Assembly (NCBI GenBank): GCA_018335675.1
Contig: JAGXRQ010000037.1
Coordinates: forward strand, 1 to 36,595
DNA: 36,595 nucleotides
Origin: Bacteroidota bacterium
GTDB taxonomy: Bacteria > Bacteroidota > Bacteroidia > Bacteroidales > UBA7960
Direction of reading: 5' to 3'
This document shows, in pieces, positions 25,257-33,489 of this stretch. The translations under genes were made by a program, and so were the position numbers. Under the pieces are notes generated by a model. It had not been told where the DNA came from and did no database searches. It saw only the letters and a list, made by a program, of their open reading frames with translations. How positions within the stretch are numbered: the stretch's first letter is position 1; each line of letters begins with the position of its first letter.

Positions 25257-27794
25257 TTAAAACACTTTCACTGTGCCTGTGTGACCGTCAATTTCAATAA
25301 TGCTGTTGTTTTTAATGATGGTTGTTGCTTTGTTAACACCAAGCACAGCCGGTATGCCGTATTCACGTGATACGACAGCTCCATGCGATAGCATTCCGCC
25401 TGTTTCTGTCACTAAACCGCCAATTCTTGCAAAATAAGGAGTCCATGCAGGATCTGTAAACTTTGTTACCAGTATTTCGCCTTCTGCAAGGTTGTTTGCC
25501 TCGAAAATTGTGTTTATAACTTTTGCCTTGCCTTTGTATATTCCCGGAGATCCGCTTATGCCTGTAAGTTCATCTTTTGAGGATGCTTTAAAAATCTTTC
25601 TGGTTTTTTTGCCACTCTTCTTCCAGATTTCGTTAGGCTTGTTAAAATTGGCAAAGCTTTTATGAAATTGTTTGTTTTTTTCTATTAGGATTTGGTAATG
25701 TTTTGAATCTGGACCACTTGCAAGTTTGAAAACCTCATCGAACTTTAAAAAGAAAATATCATCTCTACTAGAGATTAAACCCTGTTCAAGCATTTTATCT
25801 GCAAGCTTGATAAGACAAAAACGTATGTAGTAATACATTTTTGTTGAATAATCTCGCATTTCTTCTCTCCACCACAGTAGATGTCTGTGAATCTTCAGGT
25901 TTTTCTGTAAAGATTTGCTTTTTACCCTGGCTTTCTCATTCAAATATACCTCAAACTGCTTTTGATTAGACAATCTGAGATCTTCTGTCTCTGGTGTTTT
26001 AACAAAGTCTATCAAAATATTAAAAGCTTGCATAGGGTCTTCGTCCCAATTAGGAACATTAATTTCAAGCTCCCTAATACTATGAAATCTGTGCTTGTTG
26101 ATAAGTGATTTCAACTCGTTTGAAAAAGGGAAGATCTCACCTGATTTGAAATAGTCAAATAGTTTTTCGGTCGAAATATTCGAGTAAAAATCGCAGGCAT
26201 TTCTATCTCCTATAATACTTCTGCTTAGCTCCCAAAGGTCAATTGTTGGTTTCAGATGAGCGAGATTTTTAAGTCCGCATATAAGTTTTATGTACTCAAT
26301 TTTGTTATCCTTGTTTTTCTTGTTGTATTTGTCAACTGCTTCCTGGCAAAATGTTGCTGCATTGGAATTGTCATAAATTGTGAAGAAATATCCACCCTCA
26401 AGCATTAAGTAATGTTTTTCAATTAGGGTTTTTGCAAAATCAGCTAAATCTTCTAATTGAAGTTGATTAAAATCCAGTGAATCAATTTTGGAGAAAACTT
26501 CCTTTGCATTCTCAATTGCTTGCTTGCATTTCTTTGATCTTCTTGCAATTGAAAGTTTTGTTGAAATTAAAATTCTAATTCCGTTTAAAATGCTTACGGG
26601 GGTAACTTTTGTGACATGCCCGTTTCCGTCATAATCAGGCTCAATTCCTAAGCTTAAGTCGAAGTTTCTTTCAATAAACCCAGGAATTTTTTTAACGCAT
26701 TCCTTTGCTGCCTGCATATTCCAATATGAATATCCAAACCACCAGTTGAACCATTTTATATTTTTTCTTCGGCTTGGTGCTCCTATAGTTTTAAAGTATT
26801 CAGGCATAGTATTTTCAAAAATGTATTCATACAATGAATACATCAATGGCGTGGCTATGGAAGAAGAGATTCCACCATCTTTGAGGTCGGCATTTGTCCA
26901 TTCAAAATCAACGTCAAAATGAATAGATGTGAGGGGTCTTGCCTGAACTATAAAAAAAGTTCCATTATTATATGCCCATTCAATATCAAGTGGTTCGCCA
27001 TAATACTGTTGTATGTCTAAACAAACGGATGATAATGTCCTGATTTGATCATCTTCAATCAGTTTTGAATCTGTATTTACAACCGCAGAGGCATTGTTTA
27101 TTTTCCTAATTTCATAAGTGTACCAATTATATGCGTAGCTCTCAGGGTTTACAATTCCTTGAACAAGATTTTCACCTAAACCTGCAACAACTTCAACAAC
27201 CATTTCCTTGTCGTTTCCTGTAAGTGGGTTGGCTGTGAAAACAACTCCCGATTTTTCTGAATCTATTTGCCCTTGAATTACAACATTCATTTCTATGTCT
27301 TTGGACAAAATTTGATTGTTATTGCAGTAAGCCAAAACTTTGTCGCTAAATTGAGACGACCAGCATTTTAAAACTGCTTTGCTCAGCTCAACGGGGTTGT
27401 CGATGTTGAGATAAGATTCAAACTGCCCTGCAAATGAATATGTAATGCCATCTTCTATACTGCCTGAACTTCTAACAGCTACTTTATTGAATCCCTTTTT
27501 CTTAACTTCCTCAAAAAACGCAACTATTTCATTTTCAATGTGCTTTGGAATGTCAGCTTTTTCAATAGCCTCTATAATTTTATTAATTTGCTCACTGTTT
27601 TGATAATCAGACAGATTATTTATTTTTTCTTTTAATTCAGTATTTGAATTTAAAAAGTCTTTGTAAGCAGAATAATTTATTATCCCTCCGAAAGGAACAT
27701 TAAATCCTGCTTTGTAAAGCTGAGCTAAGCGAAAAGCTTTTCCTCCTGTTCCTGTCGGAAAATTATTGTCTTCGAAGGTTATTGTATATTTCAT
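25257..27794 (-). CDS. PEP-synthase/rifampin-phosphotransferase-like dikinase A
   Basis: An 845-residue enzyme with the three-part order of rifampin phosphotransferase. The N-terminal ATP-grasp domain (about 1-300) has GTGGKAFRLAQL, AVRSSGSIEDG, SFAGQFESYLNI, SGVVFTANP and DIEWAYNNGTFFIVQARP. A helical middle region of about 430 residues (300-740) has no recognisable motif. The C-terminal swivelling domain carries the phosphohistidine H804 in GGMLSHGAVVSREYGIPAV. The PEP/pyruvate-binding barrel of true PEP synthase is absent, so it probably transfers the ATP beta-phosphate to another acceptor. It is the last gene of a four-gene operon, 66 bp after the CarS-like gene. Confidence 0.87.
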   Translation of the reverse strand: MKYTITFEDNNFPTGTGGKAFRLAQLYKAGFNVPFGGIINYSAYKDFLNSNTELKEKINNLSDYQNSEQINKIIEAIEKADIPKHIENEIVAFFEEVKKKGFNKVAVRSSGSIEDGITYSFAGQFESYLNIDNPVELSKAVLKCWSSQFSDKVLAYCNNNQILSKDIEMNVVIQGQIDSEKSGVVFTANPLTGNDKEMVVEVVAGLGENLVQGIVNPESYAYNWYTYEIRKINNASAVVNTDSKLIEDDQIRTLSSVCLDIQQYYGEPLDIEWAYNNGTFFIVQARPLTSIHFDVDFEWTNADLKDGGISSSIATPLMYSLYEYIFENTMPEYFKTIGAPSRRKNIKWFNWWFGYSYWNMQAAKECVKKIPGFIERNFDLSLGIEPDYDGNGHVTKVTPVSILNGIRILISTKLSIARRSKKCKQAIENAKEVFSKIDSLDFNQLQLEDLADFAKTLIEKHYLMLEGGYFFTIYDNSNAATFCQEAVDKYNKKNKDNKIEYIKLICGLKNLAHLKPTIDLWELSRSIIGDRNACDFYSNISTEKLFDYFKSGEIFPFSNELKSLINKHRFHSIRELEINVPNWDEDPMQAFNILIDFVKTPETEDLRLSNQKQFEVYLNEKARVKSKSLQKNLKIHRHLLWWREEMRDYSTKMYYYIRFCLIKLADKMLEQGLISSRDDIFFLKFDEVFKLASGPDSKHYQILIEKNKQFHKSFANFNKPNEIWKKSGKKTRKIFKASSKDELTGISGSPGIYKGKAKVINTIFEANNLAEGEILVTKFTDPAWTPYFARIGGLVTETGGMLSHGAVVSREYGIPAVLGVNKATTIIKNNSIIEIDGHTGTVKVF

Positions 27795-27860
27795 CCGTGT
27801 TTGTGTTTAACGAATCATGCTCGTTTCATAGCAATAATTTATATTTTCAAAGTTTGATAT

Positions 27861-28421
27861 TTAAAGTGGATTTTTACGTAATCCTATTGAATAAAGCAAA
27901 ACATTAAAGAACATGTGTAAAGCTAAATAGAAAAAAGTACCTGCAATGAAAAACATTATATTCATATCTGAAAACGCCCAAAGAGCTAGCATACAACCAA
28001 TGGGTGAATCAGCTTGATCAATCATTACGTTGTAGTACTTTCCCGGCTTCCCTTCTTCTATTCCACTTATCCGTTTTGCAAAGCTATTTGGCAATTCTGC
28101 AATTACATAGCCTAATCCGTATGCTATCCCAATAACCAACGGAGAGAATGTCTCAAAATTAATAATATTGAGAGAATATATTGACTCATAATTCTTTGTT
28201 AGCCAGTATAATAAATATGTAGAAGGCACAGAGAGAATAACCATTGCCAGCAACCCTCTGAATGTTTTACTGTTGCCAAAAATTCTTTTGTTGCCAATTT
28301 TTTTATAAAAATCCAGTGGATAATTCAGTATGCTAAACCAATTATACTTAACCACAACCATATGCAAAATGGCGGATATTGTAGGAGGAATTGCAAATAC
28401 AAGGAGTTTTAATATCAGCAT
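27861..28421 (-). CDS. CDP-archaeol-synthase-like (CarS family) membrane protein
   Basis: A 186-residue membrane protein with about five hydrophobic segments. It keeps the CarS family landmarks in order: a KTFRG motif at 52-56 after NKRIFGN, a NSFAKR basic motif at 112-117, and DQADSPIG at 135-142, matching the K-T-x-R-G, KSF.KR and DQxD...G patterns. Archaeal CarS transfers CMP from CTP to an unsaturated ether-lipid phosphate, and bacterial CdsA does the same with phosphatidic acid. Bacterial CarS-like proteins lack proven substrates. Its place between an RND exporter and an ATP-dependent phosphotransferase suggests cytidylyl activation of a lipid or isoprenoid phosphate. Gaps are 24 and 66 bp. 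Confidence 0.82.
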   Translation of the reverse strand: MLILKLLVFAIPPTISAILHMVVVKYNWFSILNYPLDFYKKIGNKRIFGNSKTFRGLLAMVILSVPSTYLLYWLTKNYESIYSLNIINFETFSPLVIGIAYGLGYVIAELPNSFAKRISGIEEGKPGKYYNVMIDQADSPIGCMLALWAFSDMNIMFFIAGTFFYLALHMFFNVLLYSIGLRKNPL

Positions 28422-28445
28422 ATTACAAATTTTTAAACTGTATAA

Positions 28446-30686
28446 TTATTTAAGTTTACCTAATAGCAATGGAAATAACCAAATATTTCCCAGCAAAGAG
28501 CCTGTAACTGCTATTGCGCATAATATTCCAAAGTATGATAATCCGGTAATGCTGCTTGAAGCTATTATAGCAAAACCCGCAAATAAAGCAATAGATGTAG
28601 ATATCATTGCAGATGCAGTACGGTCAAGGCTTATATCTGCCGCAACTTTGGCGGAAGCTCCTTTTTTTCTTTCTTTTTGATATGCATACATAAGGTGTAT
28701 TGAATCGTCGAATGCAACGCCAAGAATTATGCAAGTAATTACAGCAGTACTCTGGTCTACAGCAATCCCAAACATCCACATTACTATAAGAATCAATGCT
28801 ATTGGGAACAAGTTTGGCAAAAGTGAGAGAAGCGCTAGTTTGAAGCTCTTGAAACACAGCACTATAAGCGCAAGAATTAAGAAGAAGGCTATTAAAAATG
28901 TACGAATCTGACCCCAAATAATATGGTTATTCATTTCAACATACATAGGTAGATAACCTCTTGGCGATAAAGTTATACCTTCGGAATTAGTAAATACTTC
29001 ATTAAAAGCAGCAAATATTTTTTCAAGAATAATTTCATAATCGGCTGAGGATGCAATTTTGGTAGTTGCGCTAATTCTAAGCTCGGTAAAGTCTTCATTA
29101 TCATATTTTTGAAATTTATCTGTTCGATTTTGAAGATAAATTTGCAGCAGCCTCTCCGCAACAACCACATTATTCGGAAAATAATGATTATCAGATTTAT
29201 ATAATGCAGAATTTAAATATCCAAGTATATCAGCAGTAGAAAATAGGTTGGCAAAATACCCTGTTTCATTCAGCTTTGTTTTAAAATCTATAACTTTTTG
29301 AATATCGTAAAGATTGAAAGCTGAATCCTTTATAAGCAGAATTTCAACCGGCAAAAAGGGGCCAACATTTTCTTCTATTATAAAATTGTCATTAAGAACT
29401 GTTGAGTTTTTTTCAAGGTAATCGAAGGGATAAGTTTCGGTTCGCATTTTAGTGATTGAAAACAAGGCAATTACAATAGTCAGAGGGAATATTATCATAA
29501 CTAATTTGGGTTGTTTTATATTCACTTTTGAAAAGAATCCTGTAATAAGATTTGTTTTTGACGCTAGTTGAATACTTTGATAATTGAGTTTTTCCTTTTT
29601 TGGCGGAAACAATAAAAAAGCAACGGCAGTAACAACAAATGAGCAAATAAATACTAGTGCAACTCCTATCGCTGCCAAGATTCCTGTTTGTTTTATTACT
29701 TCAATTGAAGAAGCATAAAGGGAGATAAATCCCGCCATAGTTGTTGTAGCCGTAAACAGGCAGGGAACAAATACATATTTTAATGCTTTCTTTAATGATT
29801 CCTCGACAGAAGCGGAGGAAGAGACAAATTCCCGATGGCAAATATTTACTATATGAATTGAAGTTGCTGTGCCGGTTATTAATAGGAGTGTTGGAATTAC
29901 AACAGTAATCATATTAAATGCACCATCAAAATAAGTGAAAGCTGCAAATAGCCATATTACAGGAATCAAAACCGACAACACAGAAATTACAACATATCTC
30001 CATTTTCTAAGAAACACAAAGAGTAGAACTATAACGGCCAATATGCTTAAAATTGAAACTTTCGCACTTTCCTTTGCTGTTGTGTTGTTCAATGCTTCAT
30101 TTATAATAGGGATTCCGCCATAATGGGCCTGATAGAAATACTTATTAACAATTTCCTTGATTTCTGTAACATATTCAGGATTAGATAATTCGCCTTCTAC
30201 TGCTCTAAGCATAGCATAAACCATAAATCCTTTTTCATACTTATCGAAAAACAAGGATTTATAATGGGGGTAGGAGTTAATTCTGTTTTTGAAAATATTA
30301 ATTTGATGCTCTGATTGAGGAACAGAAGGGAGTAATGCAGATATTCTTGGACCAAGGGAAGTTGCTGCAATAAAGGGCGCTGACGCCGGTGAAAAAACAC
30401 TGTGCACAAAATCGAGAGAATCAATTTCGCTGCTCATCAGCATCATTTTTTCCACAACTTTTATATCAAATGCATCAACACTTCTTACATAAATTGCAAC
30501 AATCTCATCATTTGAATATCTTTTTCTGAAATCAGTATAATTTTCAAACACTTCATCATCTTGAACAAACCAAATATCAAGCGAATTATCTATTCTAATT
30601 CCATCTTTAAGAAGATAAAAACTTCCCAAAACAGATAAGATAATTATTATGCCAATTGCTTTATGGTATTTTGTTAATATTTTCAT
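28446..30686 (-). CDS. RND/MMPL-family transporter
   Basis: A 746-residue inner-membrane permease with the two-fold RND plan: a membrane span near residues 11-26, a periplasmic domain, a block of five or six spans, then a second periplasmic domain and span block. The corresponding motifs differ between halves. The second has GVAFDDSIHLMYAYQ, with the acidic pair expected for the proton relay; the first has GTATSIHIVNI with no Asp. This resembles MMPL/HpnN-type lipid exporters more than drug efflux pumps, and no adaptor or TolC-like gene is adjacent. It sits 30 bp after dikinase B and 24 bp before the CarS-like gene, so export of a lipid product is plausible. Confidence 0.9.
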   Translation of the reverse strand: MKILTKYHKAIGIIIILSVLGSFYLLKDGIRIDNSLDIWFVQDDEVFENYTDFRKRYSNDEIVAIYVRSVDAFDIKVVEKMMLMSSEIDSLDFVHSVFSPASAPFIAATSLGPRISALLPSVPQSEHQINIFKNRINSYPHYKSLFFDKYEKGFMVYAMLRAVEGELSNPEYVTEIKEIVNKYFYQAHYGGIPIINEALNNTTAKESAKVSILSILAVIVLLFVFLRKWRYVVISVLSVLIPVIWLFAAFTYFDGAFNMITVVIPTLLLITGTATSIHIVNICHREFVSSSASVEESLKKALKYVFVPCLFTATTTMAGFISLYASSIEVIKQTGILAAIGVALVFICSFVVTAVAFLLFPPKKEKLNYQSIQLASKTNLITGFFSKVNIKQPKLVMIIFPLTIVIALFSITKMRTETYPFDYLEKNSTVLNDNFIIEENVGPFLPVEILLIKDSAFNLYDIQKVIDFKTKLNETGYFANLFSTADILGYLNSALYKSDNHYFPNNVVVAERLLQIYLQNRTDKFQKYDNEDFTELRISATTKIASSADYEIILEKIFAAFNEVFTNSEGITLSPRGYLPMYVEMNNHIIWGQIRTFLIAFFLILALIVLCFKSFKLALLSLLPNLFPIALILIVMWMFGIAVDQSTAVITCIILGVAFDDSIHLMYAYQKERKKGASAKVAADISLDRTASAMISTSIALFAGFAIIASSSITGLSYFGILCAIAVTGSLLGNIWLFPLLLGKLK

Positions 30687-30716
30687 AATCAGTTTGTTGA
30701 CATTGTATTTTCTGCT

Positions 30717-33296
30717 TTATTTTTCAATTCTAATATAACCCGTAGAGCCATCCATAAAAACAACATCGCCAGTATGTATTAAAGTTGTGGCTTTCTCGGC
30801 GCCCACTATTGTAGGAATTCCTAATTCACGACCAACAATTGCCGTATGTGATAATAATGATCCTTTCTCGCTGATTAAACCTGCAGCTTTCGACATTAGA
30901 AAAATCCAACCAGGGTCAGTTATTTTAGTAACCAAAATTGAATCGTGCACATTAAGGGTTAAGTCAGGTTCATCAACAACTATAGCTTTTGCAAGCACAG
31001 TTCCCTTGCTTACGGCTATGCCTTTAAGTTCATTTTCTAGTGTAGAATCAATAACGATTTCTTCGTTATATGGAGGATGTTCCGCTTGATAAATGATTCT
31101 ATCCGGCAAAGTAATCTTCTCATATATATCGTATTCTTTCTTGCGATTATCAATTAATGATTCGAGATTTGAAGTGTCATTGTGTAGGCAGAAGTTTTTA
31201 ACGTGCTCAATATCAAGATAATAAATGTCGACTTTTTGTAAAATCACACCAGCTTTTTGCATTTCAACGCCTATGTATGCATACAATTCTTTCACCGATC
31301 CGTATGCTCGTGTGCGACAAAACCTCATGTTTTCTCTGTTTCTTATAGTGTTTCGAGCTAATTTAAGAATGTAATTATAATATAGCTTTTGCAAAGAATA
31401 TCGATTAAGCTTTTTATTTGTAAGCATTTCTGCCCTCTGTCTAATTTTTTGCTGATTCTGTTTTATCTCTTCTTTAGAAATTCTTGAATTTAAATGGCTC
31501 TTTATCAATTCAATAACCTTTTCAGGATTATTTCTGAATGATGCTGTTTCTAATTTAAGTTCTGATGTGGTTCTGTCACCATATTGCTCTGAATATTTAT
31601 AAATATCTTCAAGAAGATTATTATCAGCGTTGGTTTTTAGTTTTGAATAAATTGATAATGAATCATTTGTGTTGAATACTTCCGATAAATGAGAATTATT
31701 CTTCACCTTATCAACCATTTCAAGCAAAGTGAGTAGGGGTTTTTCAGACTCTACATCGGAAATACCGCAAAGAAGGTCGTTTGCTATATTCTCATCATCT
31801 TCGAATCCTAGTGATTTAATAATTTTTTTTAGCTTGCCATAACTTCTGAAAGCAATTAGATCGTTTATTAATGTTGGATACCAATTATCAAACAAGGAAG
31901 CTGAGACATCTTCAATAAACGTAAAAACCTCTTTTGGCTTTTTTTCTCTATAATTATATGACGATAATTTGTTGTAATCTTTTGAAAATGAGTAGAAAAA
32001 CTTCTTACTCCATTTGTTATGGTATAATACAAGTTTTGCTAACCTGATTTTTGATTTTACTTTTTGAATGCTAGAAACTTTAATTGGTTGAAAGCTTCCC
32101 TGCTTAAGTCCAAGGCTGGTTTCCCAATTTTGCATACTTTTTTTCCCGGGAATAACCAAAGAAAGAGTTTTATACCAATTGTCTAAGCGGTAATATACTC
32201 TGCCGGCAACGCCAGCTATAAGGTTAGAAAGCACATCTTCCATATTTGGAAAATTGTTGATGTTTACACCAACAGCATTCACGGTTCCTTTAAAAACGTG
32301 ATAGTAATTATTTTTTGCAAAACTTATACTAAGAGGAAGTGTTATGCCCGGATACGATTCGGAAATATTTGTATTGTCGAGTATCTTTAAATTATCCTGA
32401 TATATAGTTGTAATCGGACGAGCTTGTAGAAAATAGACTTGGCCTTCAGCATCAATAGAAAATTCTATATCTAGGGGTTTATGAAAGCTTTTTTCTGCAT
32501 TAAGTGCTCTTTCGGAAAGAAATACTATTTGCTCTCTCGATAAGCATGGTTTATTGGCTTTTTCTATTTCAATTGAAGCTTCACTTAAATTATTTATAAC
32601 TTTAGGGTTGTAAATAAAAGCAGTGTTTTTGATAGCTATTTTCTGATAAATATTTGAACTTTGCCTGTCGAAATAAAATAAATCAGCATTTACCTTACCT
32701 CCTACAATGCCTTCTCCGGCTCCGTATGCTGCGGAAATTATAAGATTATTCAGGTTGCCGCCTGTATCCATAGTAAAAACAACTCCAGAAACAGTGGCGT
32801 TTATCATTTTCTGAATAATAACCGACATTTTTTGGGGAATAATCTTACCATAAGTAAGAAACATATACATTAGAGCATTTGGATTCCATTGAGAGGCAAA
32901 GCATTTTTTTATTCTATCTTCAAGCGCATCAGGAGAAACATACAAAAATGATGAATACTGTCCTGCAAAAGAATACTCAGCAGAATCTTCTGCTTTTGCT
33001 GATGAGCGAACAGCCATAAGGCTACTTGAAAACGTTGAAATGCATTTGGTTTTTATTTCATCAATTACGTCTTCTGGAATTTTAATACTCTCAATGTGTT
33101 TCTGAGCTTTAGTGTAAAACTCATTTAAAACCCTGGCATCTGAAGATAAAGAAACCGATGATTTTTCAAATTCATCGGTTTGAAATATTTTATTAAGAAA
33201 ATCGTGCGAAAGCACAAAAAATTCAGGAACGTTATAATTTAGTTCCTTTAGAAAATATAAACCGGAAGATTTTCCTCCTGAGTGATTTTTTCCCAT
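30717..33296 (-). CDS. PEP-synthase/rifampin-phosphotransferase-like dikinase B
   Basis: An 859-residue paralogue of dikinase A with the same domain order. ATP-grasp motifs are GGKSSGLYFLKEL at the N-terminus, AVRSSAKAEDS, SFAGQYSSFLYV, SGVVFTMDT and DIEFSIDAEGQVYFLQARP. A helical middle of about 440 residues is highly diverged from A. The swivelling domain carries H817 in GSLLSHTAIVGRELGIPT. The PEP-binding barrel is again missing. The N-terminus starts right at the GGK loop, slightly shorter than A. It is the first gene of the four-gene operon. Two paralogues with different middle domains suggest two acceptors or two successive phosphorylations. True PEP synthase and pyruvate phosphate dikinase are excluded by architecture. 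Confidence 0.87.
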   Translation of the reverse strand: MGKNHSGGKSSGLYFLKELNYNVPEFFVLSHDFLNKIFQTDEFEKSSVSLSSDARVLNEFYTKAQKHIESIKIPEDVIDEIKTKCISTFSSSLMAVRSSAKAEDSAEYSFAGQYSSFLYVSPDALEDRIKKCFASQWNPNALMYMFLTYGKIIPQKMSVIIQKMINATVSGVVFTMDTGGNLNNLIISAAYGAGEGIVGGKVNADLFYFDRQSSNIYQKIAIKNTAFIYNPKVINNLSEASIEIEKANKPCLSREQIVFLSERALNAEKSFHKPLDIEFSIDAEGQVYFLQARPITTIYQDNLKILDNTNISESYPGITLPLSISFAKNNYYHVFKGTVNAVGVNINNFPNMEDVLSNLIAGVAGRVYYRLDNWYKTLSLVIPGKKSMQNWETSLGLKQGSFQPIKVSSIQKVKSKIRLAKLVLYHNKWSKKFFYSFSKDYNKLSSYNYREKKPKEVFTFIEDVSASLFDNWYPTLINDLIAFRSYGKLKKIIKSLGFEDDENIANDLLCGISDVESEKPLLTLLEMVDKVKNNSHLSEVFNTNDSLSIYSKLKTNADNNLLEDIYKYSEQYGDRTTSELKLETASFRNNPEKVIELIKSHLNSRISKEEIKQNQQKIRQRAEMLTNKKLNRYSLQKLYYNYILKLARNTIRNRENMRFCRTRAYGSVKELYAYIGVEMQKAGVILQKVDIYYLDIEHVKNFCLHNDTSNLESLIDNRKKEYDIYEKITLPDRIIYQAEHPPYNEEIVIDSTLENELKGIAVSKGTVLAKAIVVDEPDLTLNVHDSILVTKITDPGWIFLMSKAAGLISEKGSLLSHTAIVGRELGIPTIVGAEKATTLIHTGDVVFMDGSTGYIRIEK

Positions 33297-33336
33297 GCTT
33301 ATTTATTGATGTTGGTATTCTATCATCAACAGTGGT

Positions 33337-33344
33337 CAAATTTA
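33337..33344 (-). promoter_or_regulatory. Possible -7 box for the dikinase-RND operon
   Basis: TAAATTTG on the minus strand fits TAnnTTTG and would give a leader of about 35 nt before the dikinase B ATG. No TTG is seen at the usual -33 distance, so support is partial. Confidence 0.35.
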
Positions 33345-33390
33345 CTGCTTTTTATTTAAAAATGACATAGGGCGATTATTAATGGAAACA

Positions 33391-33469
33391 CAAAAAAAGA
33401 GACTGCGATAAAGCGAATCTATTTAATTTCAGCATATTTAGAAATTATCAGCGCTTTAAAGCAGTCTCT
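33391..33469 (-). terminator. Factor-independent terminator of the M16 peptidase gene
   Basis: AGAGACTGC at 33398-33406 pairs perfectly with 33461-33469, then TAAAGCG at 33409-33415 pairs with 33452-33458 across a 2x2 internal loop. The loop is 36 nt. Read on the minus strand the stem is followed by seven T residues (33392-33398). It lies about 20 bp past the peptidase stop and separates that gene from the dikinase operon. Confidence 0.82.
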
Positions 33470-33489
33470 CCGGGTGAATTTATTATTTA

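Noticed and set aside
28624-28917. Alternative minus-strand frame inside the RND gene
   Set aside because: It lies fully inside a well-supported transporter gene in another frame and has no family-like sequence.
25257-33296. True PEP synthase or pyruvate phosphate dikinase
   Set aside because: Both proteins end with the phosphohistidine domain and lack the C-terminal PEP/pyruvate-binding barrel.
25257-33296. Rifampin resistance genes
   Set aside because: Domain order matches rifampin phosphotransferase, but the middle domains are not recognisably similar and the operon context is lipid-like. I keep only an architectural comparison.
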